A DNA stretch of 64,000 bases from Alcanivorax quisquiliarum (GCF_023051175.1 NZ_JALKII010000001.1:310001-374000), one strand, 5' to 3'; counted from the stretch's first letter, positions 52,055 through 61,631 are shown. Notes: generated by a model from the letters alone, not told the origin. Program-made: numbers and translations.

Positions 52055-53197
52055 ATGAACCGCACCACCGCTCCCGCCCCACTCAGCACCGTATTTCATG
52101 ACGGCTATTGCTGGCGCCTGGGCGGGGCTCCCGCACATTCGCGCCACGTTCATGCCGGCGAAACCGCTGCACTGTCAGAGCTGCCCGCTGCGGCAGAAGC
52201 GTGGCTGGCCGGGCATCCGGGCCGCTGGGTGGTGGGCGTGCTGGCCTACGAAGCCGCAGCCTTGCTGCACCACACCGATTGCGCTCATGCGCCGATGACG
52301 CCGCTAGCGGTGCTCCATTTTTATGAGCACTTGCCGGGCGCCGCTGTGCTGCCCGCAGCCGCACAACCGTTCACGTTACGTGAGCCCTTTCGGCACGACT
52401 GGGCACGGCCGCAATATCTGTCGGCAGTAGAGAAAATCCGGGCTTATCTGCGCGCCGGCGATTGCTATCAGGTGAACCTTGCGCAACGTTTCAGTAGCCG
52501 CTACGACGGCGACAGCTTGAATGCCTGGTTACGTTTGCAGGCCGATCACCCCGCTCCCCATGCCAGCTATTTCGATTATGGCGAGGGGCAGATATTCGGT
52601 GTCTCGCCAGAACGCTTTCTCGCCATCAACGGCCGTGAAATCCTGACCGAGCCGATCAAAGGCAGTCGGCCGCGTGGCATCGATCATGCACAAGACGCCC
52701 AACTTGCCCGGCAGTTGCTCGAAAGCAACAAGGATCGCGCCGAAAACCTGATGATCGTGGATCTGCTACGCAACGATCTGGGCCAGCTATGCCGGCCGGG
52801 CAGTATCACAGCCGCCCCGCTTTTCGAATTGCGCCAGTTTTCCAACGTGCAGCATCTGGTCTCGACGGTTCGAGGCACGCTGCGTGACGACGTGCCCCCG
52901 CTCGCGGCGCTGCTGGCCTGCTTTCCCGGCGGCTCGATCACTGGCGCCCCCAAGCGGCGGGCCATGCAGATCATTCGCGAGCTGGAGCCGGTGGCACGAG
53001 GTTTTTATTGCGGCAGCCTGTTTTGGCAATCGGCGGATGGCCGTTTCGATTCGAGCATATTGATTCGTACCTTGCAGGCGCACCAAGGCGAGATTGTCTG
53101 CCATGGCGGCGGCGGCATCGTCTACGATTCTGACCCTGAGCTGGAATATGCAGAGAGCATTTTCAAGGTGGAGAAACTGATGGCGGCGCTGGGCTGA
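52055..53197 (+). CDS. pabB: Aminodeoxychorismate synthase component I
   Basis: A 380-residue chorismate-utilising enzyme. GDCYQVNLAQRF, TEPIKGSRPRG, NKDRAENLMIVDLLRNDLG and CFPGGSITGAPKRRAM are the signature blocks of the TrpE/PabB family. It is shorter than TrpE (about 500), and PIKGSRPRG in place of TrpE's PIAGT motif indicates PabB, with the catalytic lysine of PIKG. It makes 4-amino-4-deoxychorismate with PabA for folate synthesis. It starts behind an AGAGAG site. No pabA or pabC is next to it; repeat-rich DNA follows. Confidence 0.93.
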   Translation: MNRTTAPAPLSTVFHDGYCWRLGGAPAHSRHVHAGETAALSELPAAAEAWLAGHPGRWVVGVLAYEAAALLHHTDCAHAPMTPLAVLHFYEHLPGAAVLPAAAQPFTLREPFRHDWARPQYLSAVEKIRAYLRAGDCYQVNLAQRFSSRYDGDSLNAWLRLQADHPAPHASYFDYGEGQIFGVSPERFLAINGREILTEPIKGSRPRGIDHAQDAQLARQLLESNKDRAENLMIVDLLRNDLGQLCRPGSITAAPLFELRQFSNVQHLVSTVRGTLRDDVPPLAALLACFPGGSITGAPKRRAMQIIRELEPVARGFYCGSLFWQSADGRFDSSILIRTLQAHQGEIVCHGGGGIVYDSDPELEYAESIFKVEKLMAALG

Positions 53198-53321
53198 CAG
53201 GATGCTGTGACGGCTTGTGCACTGCCAGGCCAGAGTGCGCCTTTCACACATGGTTGATGCGCTGGTTTGGCGGCTGGTTGATGGCGGTCAGATGGCTGGT
53301 TTGGCGCACCCTCTCCCCCGG

Positions 53322-53346
53322 CCCCTCTCCCATCAAGGGAGAGGGG
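53322..53346. repeat. Hairpin repeat, copy near pabB
   Basis: cccctctccc / gggagagggg, 10-bp stem with loop atcaa, preceded by ctctcccccgg. Same element as in the prpC-acnD gap 13 kb away. Confidence 0.75.
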
Positions 53347-53455
53347 AGATTGCTGCCCCACCTTTAGCGGCAAGGATTACTGCCTGCCTTCCTGAGCTTG
53401 CCAGGAGAGTGCTGTGGGTCTTCTTCAGCCTGTGAGAACATCGGTCTTCTTCAGT

Positions 53456-53553
53456 CCGGGAGAGGAGAAACTGTTTGCTTTCCTTCGCGCCCGAGAGGAA
53501 AAGCTATCTGCTTTCTTCGACCCCGAGAGGATAAGTTGTCCGCCTTTCTCTGA
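53456..53553. repeat. Three degenerate ~32-bp tandem repeats
   Basis: Units start at gagagg (53460, 53493, 53525; spacing 33 and 32). Each reads roughly c-gagagg-a-aa-ct-t-tgctttc-ttcg. The third unit is the most diverged. Too few and too variable for a CRISPR array. Confidence 0.55.
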
Positions 53554-53682
53554 TGCTTGCTTGATGATTCTTTACCGCTTACCGAGTAGCGCCGCGTCTT
53601 GAATTGCCGCACTGCGCTTTCCACATTTTCCACGCTTTTCAGCTCACGGCAGCGCCACGCCGCCTTCCGGCTCGATACTCGG

Positions 53683-53826
53683 TTGCTCCGTTGCTCCGTT
53701 GCTCCGTTGCTCCGTTGCTCCGTTGCTCCGATGCTCCATTGCTCCGTTGCTCCGTTGCTCCGTTGCTCCGTTGCTCCGATGCTCCGATGCTCCGATGCTC
53801 CGATGCTCCGATGCTCCGATGCTCCG
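53683..53826. repeat. 18-unit octanucleotide tandem array
   Basis: Eighteen contiguous 8-bp units in perfect register (144 bases): six ttgctccg, one atgctcca, five ttgctccg, six atgctccg. It ends 7 bases from the thrH stop codon. The block structure shows expansion by copying of neighbouring units, as in slipped-strand loci. Confidence 0.95.
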
Positions 53827-53832
53827 ATGCGA

Positions 53833-54450
53833 TCAGAGCGTCAAGTCGCGGTGGCTCGCCTGCAAAATCGCCCGCTTCAGCTCTTCGTAATTGTTCATTG
53901 CCGGGAACTGTGGAAACTCGTCAATCACATTCTGCGGCGCGTGCAGCAGAAAGCCTGCGTCGGCCTCAGCGAGCATGGTGGTGTCGTTATAGGAATCACC
54001 GGCGGCAATAACGCGATACTGCAAGCTGTGAAATGCCTTGACCGACATTCGCTTGGGGTCTTTCTGCCTTAGTTTGTAATCGGTGATGCGGCCGTTGGCG
54101 TTCACCTCAAGCTTGTGGCACAGCAGTGTTGGCCAACCCAGCTGGCGCATCAGCGGCTGGGCAAATTCATAGAAAGTGTCGGAGAGAATGACGACCTGGA
54201 AGCGCTCGCGCAGCCAGTCAAGAAACTCGCGTGCGCCTTCCATCGGGCCCATCTGGTCGATCACGGCCTGGATATCGGGCAGGCCATAGCCATGCTCATC
54301 CAGGATGCGCAGGCGCTGCTTCATCAGCACGTCGTAATCAGGGATATCGCGGGTGGTGGCGCGCAGCTCGTCGATGCCTGTGCGCTCGGCGAAGTTGATC
54401 CAGATCTCCGGTACCAGCACACCTTCCAGATCAAGACAGACGATTTCCAC
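53833..54450 (-). CDS. thrH: Bifunctional phosphoserine phosphatase/homoserine phosphotransferase ThrH
   Basis: A 205-residue HAD-superfamily enzyme, nearly collinear with Pseudomonas ThrH: VEIVCLDLEGVLVPEIW at the start carries the HAD motif I DLEGVL, with ATTRDIPDYDVLMKQRL, VVILSDTFYEF (motif II Ser) and AAGDSYNDTTML (motif IV Asp pair). It dephosphorylates phosphoserine and can pass the phosphate to homoserine. The GTG start behind GGGGGATACC is chosen because it matches the family N-terminus; a longer frame exists. Its 3' end runs into the octanucleotide array. Confidence 0.95.
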   Translation of the reverse strand: MEIVCLDLEGVLVPEIWINFAERTGIDELRATTRDIPDYDVLMKQRLRILDEHGYGLPDIQAVIDQMGPMEGAREFLDWLRERFQVVILSDTFYEFAQPLMRQLGWPTLLCHKLEVNANGRITDYKLRQKDPKRMSVKAFHSLQYRVIAAGDSYNDTTMLAEADAGFLLHAPQNVIDEFPQFPAMNNYEELKRAILQASHRDLTL

Positions 54451-54639
54451 GGTATCCCCCAGGGCAGCAATGACAGTGAATGAAAGCGGCGTCAATGTAG
54501 CCCCGCAGGCAATTCAATGCAACGCCCCGCGCCCTGATTACAAGCATAGGGTTATAAGCATAGAACCAGATGGCGGTTCAGCCACCTGGCCGGCGCTGGT
54601 AGACTGGCCGGCCCCGACCAAGCCGACCAGAGCAGCACG

Positions 54640-55368
54640 ATGACTTTGACCGAACAGCAGATCCTTGACTGGAATGACGCCCTGCAACAAGCCACACCGC
54701 GGGCGCTGCTGGAGCAGGCGTTGGCCCGCTTTGAGAATATCGCCATTTCGTTCAGCGGCGCCGAAGATGTGGTGCTGATCGATCTGGCGACACGCATCAA
54801 CCCGAATGTTCGCGTCTTCACGCTGGATACCGGCCGCCTGCACGCGGAGACATACCAGTTTCTGGATCGGGTGCGCGAGCGTTATCAGATTGATATCGAG
54901 GTAATGTTCCCCCAGGCCGAAGCGGTGCAACAGCTGGTCACCGAGAAGGGCCTGTTCAGTTTCTACCGCGACACCCATCATGAGTGCTGCGGCATCCGCA
55001 AGGTCGAGCCGCTCAAGCGCAAGCTGGCCACCCTTGATGCCTGGATTACCGGCCAGCGCAAGGATCAATCCCCCACCCGCAATGACATTCCGCTGGTGCA
55101 GCGGGATGAAGCACTGGCCGCTCCCGGCCGGCAGCTGGTGAAGTTCAATCCGCTCGCCAACTGGAGCTCCACTCGGGTCTGGGACTATATCCGGGGCAAT
55201 GACGTGCCCTATAACAGCCTCCACGAACAGGGTTTTGTGTCAGTCGGCTGCCAGCCCTGCACCCGGCCGGTGCTGCCCAACCAGCACGAGCGCGAAGGCC
55301 GCTGGTGGTGGGAAGAGGCAACCCAGAAGGAATGTGGCCTGCACGCAGTGAATCTGCGCGAAGCCTGA
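54640..55368 (+). CDS. cysH: Assimilatory adenylyl-sulfate (APS) reductase
   Basis: A 242-residue PAPS-reductase-family protein that reduces activated sulfate to sulfite with thioredoxin. The cluster motif is visible as C116-C117 (HECCGIRK) and C204/C207 (VGCQPCTRP), which bind a [4Fe-4S] cluster in APS reductases and are absent from E. coli-type PAPS reductases. C232 in KECGLH is the catalytic cysteine. FSGAEDVVL is the PP-loop. So APS is probably the direct substrate. Convergent with cysB across a strong hairpin. Confidence 0.93.
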   Translation: MTLTEQQILDWNDALQQATPRALLEQALARFENIAISFSGAEDVVLIDLATRINPNVRVFTLDTGRLHAETYQFLDRVRERYQIDIEVMFPQAEAVQQLVTEKGLFSFYRDTHHECCGIRKVEPLKRKLATLDAWITGQRKDQSPTRNDIPLVQRDEALAAPGRQLVKFNPLANWSSTRVWDYIRGNDVPYNSLHEQGFVSVGCQPCTRPVLPNQHEREGRWWWEEATQKECGLHAVNLREA

Positions 55369-55373
55369 GGCTT

Positions 55374-55399
55374 GCCGCCCCTGGCAATCAGGGGGCGGC
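55374..55399. terminator. Bidirectional hairpin between cysH and cysB
   Basis: gccgcccctg / cagggggcggc: 10-bp G/C stem with one bulged G and loop gcaat, between two convergent stops. No T-run, so termination strength is uncertain. Confidence 0.6.
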
Positions 55400-55401
55400 C
55401 G

Positions 55402-56403
<1,002 letters not shown>

Positions 56404-56445
56404 TCAGTATGCTACTTGCGTATAAAAGATGCCACGGGGCCGTGC

Positions 56446-57360
56446 TCAGGCTTCGCCGCTGCGCTCGTTGGTGACGCCGTGCGGCACATGCCCGGCTGCC
56501 ACATGGCGTGCAGCCGATTCGCAGTGCCGAGCCTGATCGTCGAAGAACACATCGGCGGCGAAAGCCTCCAGAAAAGCACCTTTGTCCAGACCGCCCAGAA
56601 ACAGGCTCTCATCAATACGGACGCCCCATGCACGCAGGGTACGCACCACCCGTTCATGCGCGGGCGCTGATCGCGCCGTGACCAATGCGGTGCGGATCGG
56701 GCTCTGCTCGGGGCTGAATTCGCTCTGCAACCTGTGTAATGCCGAAAGGAAACCCTTGAAAGGCCCACCGGAAAGCGGCTCATGAGCGGCGCGACGCTCG
56801 TTTTCGGCAAACGCCTCCAGCCCGCTCTCCTGGAAGATCCGCTCCGATTCGTCGGAAAACAGCACCGCATCGCCATCAAAAGCGATGCGCAGCTGGCCAT
56901 CATGGCGCCCCAGCGCGCCGCTGGGCAAAATCGTGGCCGCCGCATAGCCGGCAGCCAGCGCCTCGCGGACATCTTCTGCCGCAGTAGAGAGAAACAGATG
57001 CGCCCCGAATGCGGATACATAACGGTGCGGGCTTTGCCCGCCAGCGAAGGCTGCCCGTGTGATCGGCAAGCCATAATGCTCAATGGAGTTGAACACCCGA
57101 AGGCCGGTGTCGGAGCTGTTACGCGACAGCAAGATCACTTCCACCCGCGTATCGTCACCAGCAAGGGTATTGATGCCCAACAACTTGCGCACCAGCGGGA
57201 AGGCGTCGCCCGGCTCAAGCGCCTCGTCCTCGTGCGCAACCTGATATTCGCGATAGGCATCCAGCCCGTGCTCTTCGAAAACACGGTGGCTCTCGCTGAG
57301 ATTGAACAACGCACGCGAGCTGATGGCTACCACCAGCTTACCGTCGAAACTTACCGGCAT
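56446..57360 (-). CDS. 5'-nucleotidase (cN-I/PF06189 type)
   Basis: A 304-residue cytosolic 5'-nucleotidase-like protein. LVVAISSRALFNLSESHRVF near the start, VILLSRNSSDTGLRVFNSIEHYG-type segments, AAFAGGQSPHRYVSAF, and IAFDGDAVLFSDESER (HAD-like DxD) are characteristic. C-terminal ALVTARSAPAHERVVRTL and FLGGLDKG support the fold. It should dephosphorylate nucleoside monophosphates. The ATG behind GGAAGAAG was chosen; an earlier in-frame ATG adds 25 unlikely residues. It is followed by cysB on the same strand. Confidence 0.85.
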   Translation of the reverse strand: MPVSFDGKLVVAISSRALFNLSESHRVFEEHGLDAYREYQVAHEDEALEPGDAFPLVRKLLGINTLAGDDTRVEVILLSRNSSDTGLRVFNSIEHYGLPITRAAFAGGQSPHRYVSAFGAHLFLSTAAEDVREALAAGYAAATILPSGALGRHDGQLRIAFDGDAVLFSDESERIFQESGLEAFAENERRAAHEPLSGGPFKGFLSALHRLQSEFSPEQSPIRTALVTARSAPAHERVVRTLRAWGVRIDESLFLGGLDKGAFLEAFAADVFFDDQARHCESAARHVAAGHVPHGVTNERSGEA

Positions 57361-57594
57361 CTCTTCTTCCTGGCCTGTCGTGATGTGTACCCTGATGCCT
57401 GCCCCACCGGGCGGCTTGCACGATATATAGCGCACGGGCCGTCGCGGTCGTCAAATGGGCCTGTTCTCGCACCGCAACTTCTGGCATAAAGTCGCCAGGG
57501 CCTGATGAGCATATGCTCGCCGTAACAGCCCGCCGTCAGCTTCGCCGATACGCGCCGCGAAGTCACCTGCCACTCAGGGGAAAGGGAGTCATCC

Positions 57595-58524
57595 ATGGCT
57601 GCAAAGAAGGTAAAAGATCGGGTAGAAGAACTGCAAGAGCAGATTCGCAAACTGGCCGAACGCTTCGACCGCGAGCGGGAAAAACAGGTGGCTGCCCTGG
57701 AAAAGCAGCTCGACAAAGCCCGGCAGCGTGTCACCAGGGAAATCCGACGCCAGCGAGAAAACCTCAATCAGTTCGAATCCCTCCAGAACGAGTATCGTGA
57801 AAAAGCGAATACCAAGCTGAAAAAGCAGCTGGAGCGCGCCCGCAAGGCGGTCGAGGAAACGCGCGAGCGTGTAACCGAGTCCGAGGCCCGGCGCATCCTT
57901 CTGGAAACCGAGGTCAAAGTACTGAAGGCCACCGCCAAGCAGGCTCACAGCCTGGCCAAGGTGATCAGCCAATACGAGAAGGATCTGGAAAAGCGCGTCC
58001 GGGAGATTGAGAAGAAATCGCTCCCTGGCGCAGTAAAGACGGCAACGAAGACCACAGCAAAAACCAGCGCAGCGGCCACATCGAAAGCTGGCAAAGCGAA
58101 GAAAAAATCCGGCGACGGCAAGGCGTCCGAGAAGACGAGCACTGCAAAAGCTGCTGTGAAGCACGCATCGACCAAGAACGCATCGGCCAAGCAAACACCT
58201 GTGAAGAAAGCACCTGCCAAGAAAGCGACTGCCAAGAAAGCACCCGCAAAGAAAGCATCTGGCAGCAAAAGCACCGTAACAGCCGCTGCCGAGGCACCGG
58301 CAAGCAAGGCCACCGCCACAAAGGCCAGCGCGCCAGCGAAGAAAGCACCGGTAAAGAAAGCACCGGCAAAGAAAGCGCCAGCTAAAAAAGCACCAGCCAA
58401 AAAAGCACCGGCCAGAAAAGCCACCACTGGCACGGCAGCCACCGGGAACCCGGCCACTGCCAAAGCCTCTTCGGCGCCATCATCCCGTAACACACCTGTC
58501 AGCGACAACTCAGCTACCGAATAA
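57595..58524 (+). CDS. AlgP-like (histone H1-like) coiled-coil protein with KAPAKKA repeats
   Basis: A 309-residue protein in two parts. Residues 1-140 form a charged helical, probable coiled-coil region (DRVEELQEQIRKLAERF; EKQLDKARQRVTREIRRQ). Residues about 150-290 are Lys/Ala/Pro/Thr-rich with repeats of KKAPAKKA type, like AlgP and eukaryotic histone H1 tails, which bind DNA without strong sequence preference. In Pseudomonas AlgP is linked to alginate gene control; that role is not implied here. Strong GGGGAAAGGGAG ribosome site. Repeat number is likely to vary among strains. Confidence 0.8.
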   Translation: MAAKKVKDRVEELQEQIRKLAERFDREREKQVAALEKQLDKARQRVTREIRRQRENLNQFESLQNEYREKANTKLKKQLERARKAVEETRERVTESEARRILLETEVKVLKATAKQAHSLAKVISQYEKDLEKRVREIEKKSLPGAVKTATKTTAKTSAAATSKAGKAKKKSGDGKASEKTSTAKAAVKHASTKNASAKQTPVKKAPAKKATAKKAPAKKASGSKSTVTAAAEAPASKATATKASAPAKKAPVKKAPAKKAPAKKAPAKKAPARKATTGTAATGNPATAKASSAPSSRNTPVSDNSATE

Positions 58525-58534
58525 GCCTCGTCCG

Positions 58535-58576
58535 GCCCGCCATGCCGCTGCGTATCAGCGCCGGCACGGCGGGCTC
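58535..58576. terminator. Bidirectional terminator between convergent genes
   Basis: gcccgccatgccg / cggcacggcgggc: 13-bp stem with one mismatch and a 14-base loop, followed by tcttca, just after the AlgP-like stop and facing the 217-residue gene. Confidence 0.65.
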
Positions 58577-58687
58577 TTCAGTCGCCTCGCCAGAGCAACG
58601 TGGCAGTCACAGAGCACATCACCGAGTGCTGCAACAGCACAGCAGGAAGGCACTGCCTGCCACCCACCCGAGCCCGTCCCGCCCTGC

Positions 58688-59341
58688 TCAAGCTGGCTGC
58701 AACATACCGTCGAAATGCCGCACCACCGGCTCCTTGTGCGCCCGTCCCAGCGCCGGCAGACCTTTCTCCACCGCCATATAAGCGGCCTTCTGGATCGTCT
58801 TGCGCGCCGTCGCGACCACGCCCCGGCTGAACGCATTCAGCCGTACACAGGCAACCAGCGCGTCAAAATATTGCGCCAGCGCATCGTCACAGAGCTCGCG
58901 CATCACCGCGACCAGCTGCACCGAATAACCGCTGGCGCCGCTGAGATAGGCCGTGAATACGCGCTGGATCTCCGTGGTGCGGGCCTCCGACATCGGCAGC
59001 CTTATCCGCAGCTCGTTACCCTGTACCAGCGCCAGCGTGCGAAAGTGATCGGCCAGTGCCTCGCGCTCTGCGGGCCCTGCCTTGCCAATCAGGCTGCGAA
59101 TCAGGGCACGGGCCGCCTTGCTGATCACCTTGACGCCACCTTGCACCATGGTCGCAACGCTGCCCTGAGCGCCCACCGCCTGAATGGGCCCGTCGAAAAA
59201 CGCAGCCATAAGATCACTCAGAAAACTATCGAGCAATGGCACCAGGTGCACTTGCTCTCCCGGCGCTTCAAGAAACGCATCCAGGTGTAACCGCAGCTCG
59301 TCCGAAACAGGAAACGCCAGCGTCATGGCCGCAGAATTCAT
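58688..59341 (-). CDS. Conserved-looking hypothetical protein, 217 residues
   Basis: I do not recognise a family. The protein is mostly helical and soluble: FLEAPGEQVHLVPLLDSFLS, a small-residue patch (AVGAQGSVATMVQGGVKVIS), then LRIRLPMSEARTTEIQRVF. No signal peptide, no long membrane helix, no metal motif. The ATG chosen has GGAG 5-7 bases upstream and gives MNSAAMTLAFPVSDELRLHL; a longer frame adds 44 residues with an unlikely N-terminus. It lies downstream of the DUF2489 gene on the same strand after 107 bases. Confidence 0.6.
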   Translation of the reverse strand: MNSAAMTLAFPVSDELRLHLDAFLEAPGEQVHLVPLLDSFLSDLMAAFFDGPIQAVGAQGSVATMVQGGVKVISKAARALIRSLIGKAGPAEREALADHFRTLALVQGNELRIRLPMSEARTTEIQRVFTAYLSGASGYSVQLVAVMRELCDDALAQYFDALVACVRLNAFSRGVVATARKTIQKAAYMAVEKGLPALGRAHKEPVVRHFDGMLQPA

Positions 59342-59448
59342 TTCGACTCCATCAGATCCGATAACAACGGAGCCGGATTGTAACCAGTCGTGAACGCCCC
59401 CCGTTGACCACAAAGAAGCGCACTGCGGGCAGTCAGGCCGATGACACC

Positions 59449-59904
59449 CTATGCGCAGCCAACTGATCGCCATTGCGGCAACACCGCCAGCAAGCGGGCG
59501 GCAGCCGCTTCCACCGCCTTGCCCTGCTCCGCCTCCAATTGCTCTCGGTGCTGATCCTGTTGCCGGCGATCCGCCCGCGCCAGCGCCTGCCGTTGTACGC
59601 CTCGTGCAAACGGCTCGGCTGCGGCCGCCAGTTGGTGGATGGCGGCGAGATCCACCGGCTGCTGCGGCGGCTCCACCAGCAGATCAAGCAGTGTTGCCAT
59701 GCGCAGTGCGCCCTCGGTCACGTTCACCTGCCCCTGCACCACCGTGCGCGCCAGCACCTCAAGCTGATCCAGCACACGCGCCTGTTGCGTGCGCCGCTGT
59801 GTGCGCAGTGCCTGACGATGCAGCCACACCCGGCGCCAGAGCCACGCGGCATAGCCCCCTAAAGCCAGCAAGATTGCTCCGCCTGCCATTGACCAGATTG
59901 TCAT
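59449..59904 (-). CDS. DUF2489-type membrane-anchored protein
   Basis: A 151-residue protein with one N-terminal helix (WSMAGGAILLALGGYAAWLW) and a cytoplasmic helical domain: ARVLDQLEVLARTVVQGQVNVTEGALRMATLLD is the DUF2489 core (shown in part), followed by a charged Arg/Gln-rich stretch. Function unknown. The start follows GGGAGCAAGGAG; a longer frame reaches 180 bases further upstream without features. It is divergent from the PGPGW gene. Confidence 0.7.
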   Translation of the reverse strand: MTIWSMAGGAILLALGGYAAWLWRRVWLHRQALRTQRRTQQARVLDQLEVLARTVVQGQVNVTEGALRMATLLDLLVEPPQQPVDLAAIHQLAAAAEPFARGVQRQALARADRRQQDQHREQLEAEQGKAVEAAAARLLAVLPQWRSVGCA

Positions 59905-60100
59905 CTCCTTGCTCCCGGTTTTCAGGTATCTTGGCGCTTGGTCAGCATCCCATATGGGCTGACAAACCACTCGGCCCGTTATTGAATTAACGCGACAGAT
60001 CACCATCTTAGCTGATATTCGAGCTGTTACCGCCGCAGCAGCTTGTGAACCGGAACGCACCGCCGAAGGCAGGCAGGCGAACACAGATCAGGGAGACGAT

Positions 60101-60559
60101 GTGCCGGCAGTGACAGAGCAGAGTTTCACTTCGGCCTGGGCCGCAATCGCGCCCTGGGTGCCGCTGCTCACGGGGCTGGGCGTCATCATGGCGATTGCCT
60201 CCACCATCGCCATCCCCTGGCTGATCGTGCGCATGCCGGCGGATTACTTTGTCACGCGCCGCAAACCGCGTCTGGAGCGAGGGCCGCTGGTGACACTATT
60301 CTGGCTGCTGCGCAACACGCTTGCCGTGCTGCTGGTGCTGGCCGGTATTGCCATGCTGGTGTTGCCCGGCCAGGGCTTGCTGACGATTCTGATCGGCATC
60401 GGTATCAGCACCTTTCCGGGGAAATACCGTATTGAACGCGCTATCATGCGCCGCGCTGCCGTTTACCGCAGCGCCAACTGGATACGACGCCGGGCCGGCC
60501 GTATACCATTGCAATATCCCGCCGCTGGCGATGATAGCGGCCCTGACACCCCTGATTGA
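60101..60559 (+). CDS. PGPGW-family transmembrane protein
   Basis: A 152-residue inner-membrane protein with two hydrophobic blocks: VPLLTGLGVIMAIASTIAIP (about 21-40) and NTLAVLLVLAGIAMLVLPGQ (about 72-91), the latter running into GLLTILIGIGI, the PGPGW-type signature. Both ends appear cytoplasmic, the C-terminus being basic (RIERAIMRR; WIRRRAGR). Function unknown. The GTG start follows GGGAGACGAT. It precedes mtnA by only 10 bases, so it is co-transcribed with the methionine salvage genes, probably by chance of position. Confidence 0.7.
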   Translation: MPAVTEQSFTSAWAAIAPWVPLLTGLGVIMAIASTIAIPWLIVRMPADYFVTRRKPRLERGPLVTLFWLLRNTLAVLLVLAGIAMLVLPGQGLLTILIGIGISTFPGKYRIERAIMRRAAVYRSANWIRRRAGRIPLQYPAAGDDSGPDTPD

Positions 60560-60569
60560 CGGAGACACC

Positions 60570-61631
60570 GTGGCGCTGACAGCCCTGCGTTGGCGGGAAG
60601 ACCGCCTTGAACTGCTTGATCAACGTTTGCTGCCCGCGCAAAGCCGCTGGCTTACCTGCCATAGCGCCGACGACGTGGCCGGTGCCATCCGTGACATGGC
60701 AGTACGCGGTGCGCCAGCAATCGGCATCAGTGCGGCATATGGGGTGGTGCTCGCCGCCCGCGCACTGGGCGCCGCGGCCACGGCCGCCACACTGACGCCC
60801 GCACTGGACACACTGGCTGCCAGCCGCCCCACCGCCGTCAATCTGTTCTGGGCGCTGGCGCGCATGCAGCGCATCGCAGCAACACAGCAAGGCGCAACGC
60901 TGATCCAGGCCCTGACCAACGAAGCGCTCGCGATTCACGACGAAGACCGCCGCATGAATCACCGCCTTGCCGCATTCGGCCTGCCCTTGCTGCCGGAAGG
61001 CGGCCGCATCTATACCCACTGCAATACCGGCGCGCTGGCCACCGGCGGCCATGGCACCGCACTGGGTGTGCTGCGCTCCGCTTGGACAGCGGGCCGTATT
61101 CGCGGCGTGATCGCGGGTGAAACGCGGCCCTGGATGCAAGGCAGCCGGCTGACCAGTTGGGAGCTGATGCAGGAAGGCGTGCCGGTGACGCTGGTCACCG
61201 ACAACAGTGCCGGCCATCTGATGCAGCGCGGTGAAGTGCAGGCGGTGATCGTCGGCGCCGACCGCATCACTGCAAATGGCGACACTGCAAATAAAATCGG
61301 CACCTACGGGCTGGCCGTGCTGGCCCGGCATCATGGCATTCCGTTTTATGTTGCCGCACCGCTCTCTACCATTGATCCGGCGCTGCCCGACGGCAGCAGC
61401 ATTGTGATCGAAGAGCGGGACGCAAGCGAAGTGCGGCAAATCCAGGGGACGCCGATTGCGCCGGCCGAGGTGCCCGTCCAGAACCCGGCCTTTGACGTGA
61501 CGCCGGCCGCGTTGATCACTGCCATTATTACGGAGCATGGCGTCATCCACGCTCCGGATACTGCTAACATGGCCGCCTACCTGGCCAATATTGAAGGCCG
61601 CGACGTTGACGATGCCGGGGTGAACCCATGA
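60570..61631 (+). CDS. mtnA: S-methyl-5-thioribose-1-phosphate isomerase
   Basis: A 353-residue eIF2B-alpha-like isomerase converting methylthioribose-1-phosphate to methylthioribulose-1-phosphate. DMAVRGAPAIGISAAYG, YTHCNTGALATGGHGTALG (active-site Cys), ETRPWMQGSRLTSWEL, and VGADRITANGDTANKIGTY (catalytic Asp) are all present. The GTG behind GGAGACACC is chosen because it starts the family-typical sequence (ALRWREDRLELLDQR); an ATG further upstream lies within the PGPGW gene. First enzyme of mtnA-B-D-C, with ATGA overlap to mtnB. Confidence 0.95.
   Translation: MALTALRWREDRLELLDQRLLPAQSRWLTCHSADDVAGAIRDMAVRGAPAIGISAAYGVVLAARALGAAATAATLTPALDTLAASRPTAVNLFWALARMQRIAATQQGATLIQALTNEALAIHDEDRRMNHRLAAFGLPLLPEGGRIYTHCNTGALATGGHGTALGVLRSAWTAGRIRGVIAGETRPWMQGSRLTSWELMQEGVPVTLVTDNSAGHLMQRGEVQAVIVGADRITANGDTANKIGTYGLAVLARHHGIPFYVAAPLSTIDPALPDGSSIVIEERDASEVRQIQGTPIAPAEVPVQNPAFDVTPAALITAIITEHGVIHAPDTANMAAYLANIEGRDVDDAGVNP

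Larger units (their letters stand above)
53198..53832. other. Repeat-rich pabB-thrH intergenic region
   Basis: About 635 bases between convergent genes. It holds a hairpin of the prp-locus family, three degenerate ~32-bp repeats and an 18-unit 8-bp tandem array. Several frames stay open through the array only because of its periodicity (the peptide LLRCSVAP repeats); none has coding features. Confidence 0.75.

Noticed and set aside
51901-52089. Small minus-strand ORF upstream of pabB
   Set aside because: No ribosome site at its possible starts, no recognisable feature, and it overlaps the pabB start region.
53456-53826. Possible CRISPR array
   Set aside because: The 8-bp units have no spacers, the ~32-bp units are only three and diverged, and no cas genes are near.
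53599-54072. Open frames with repeated LLRCSVAP peptide
   Set aside because: All three frames stay open only because of the 8-bp periodicity; no ribosome site, and one end overlaps thrH on the other strand.
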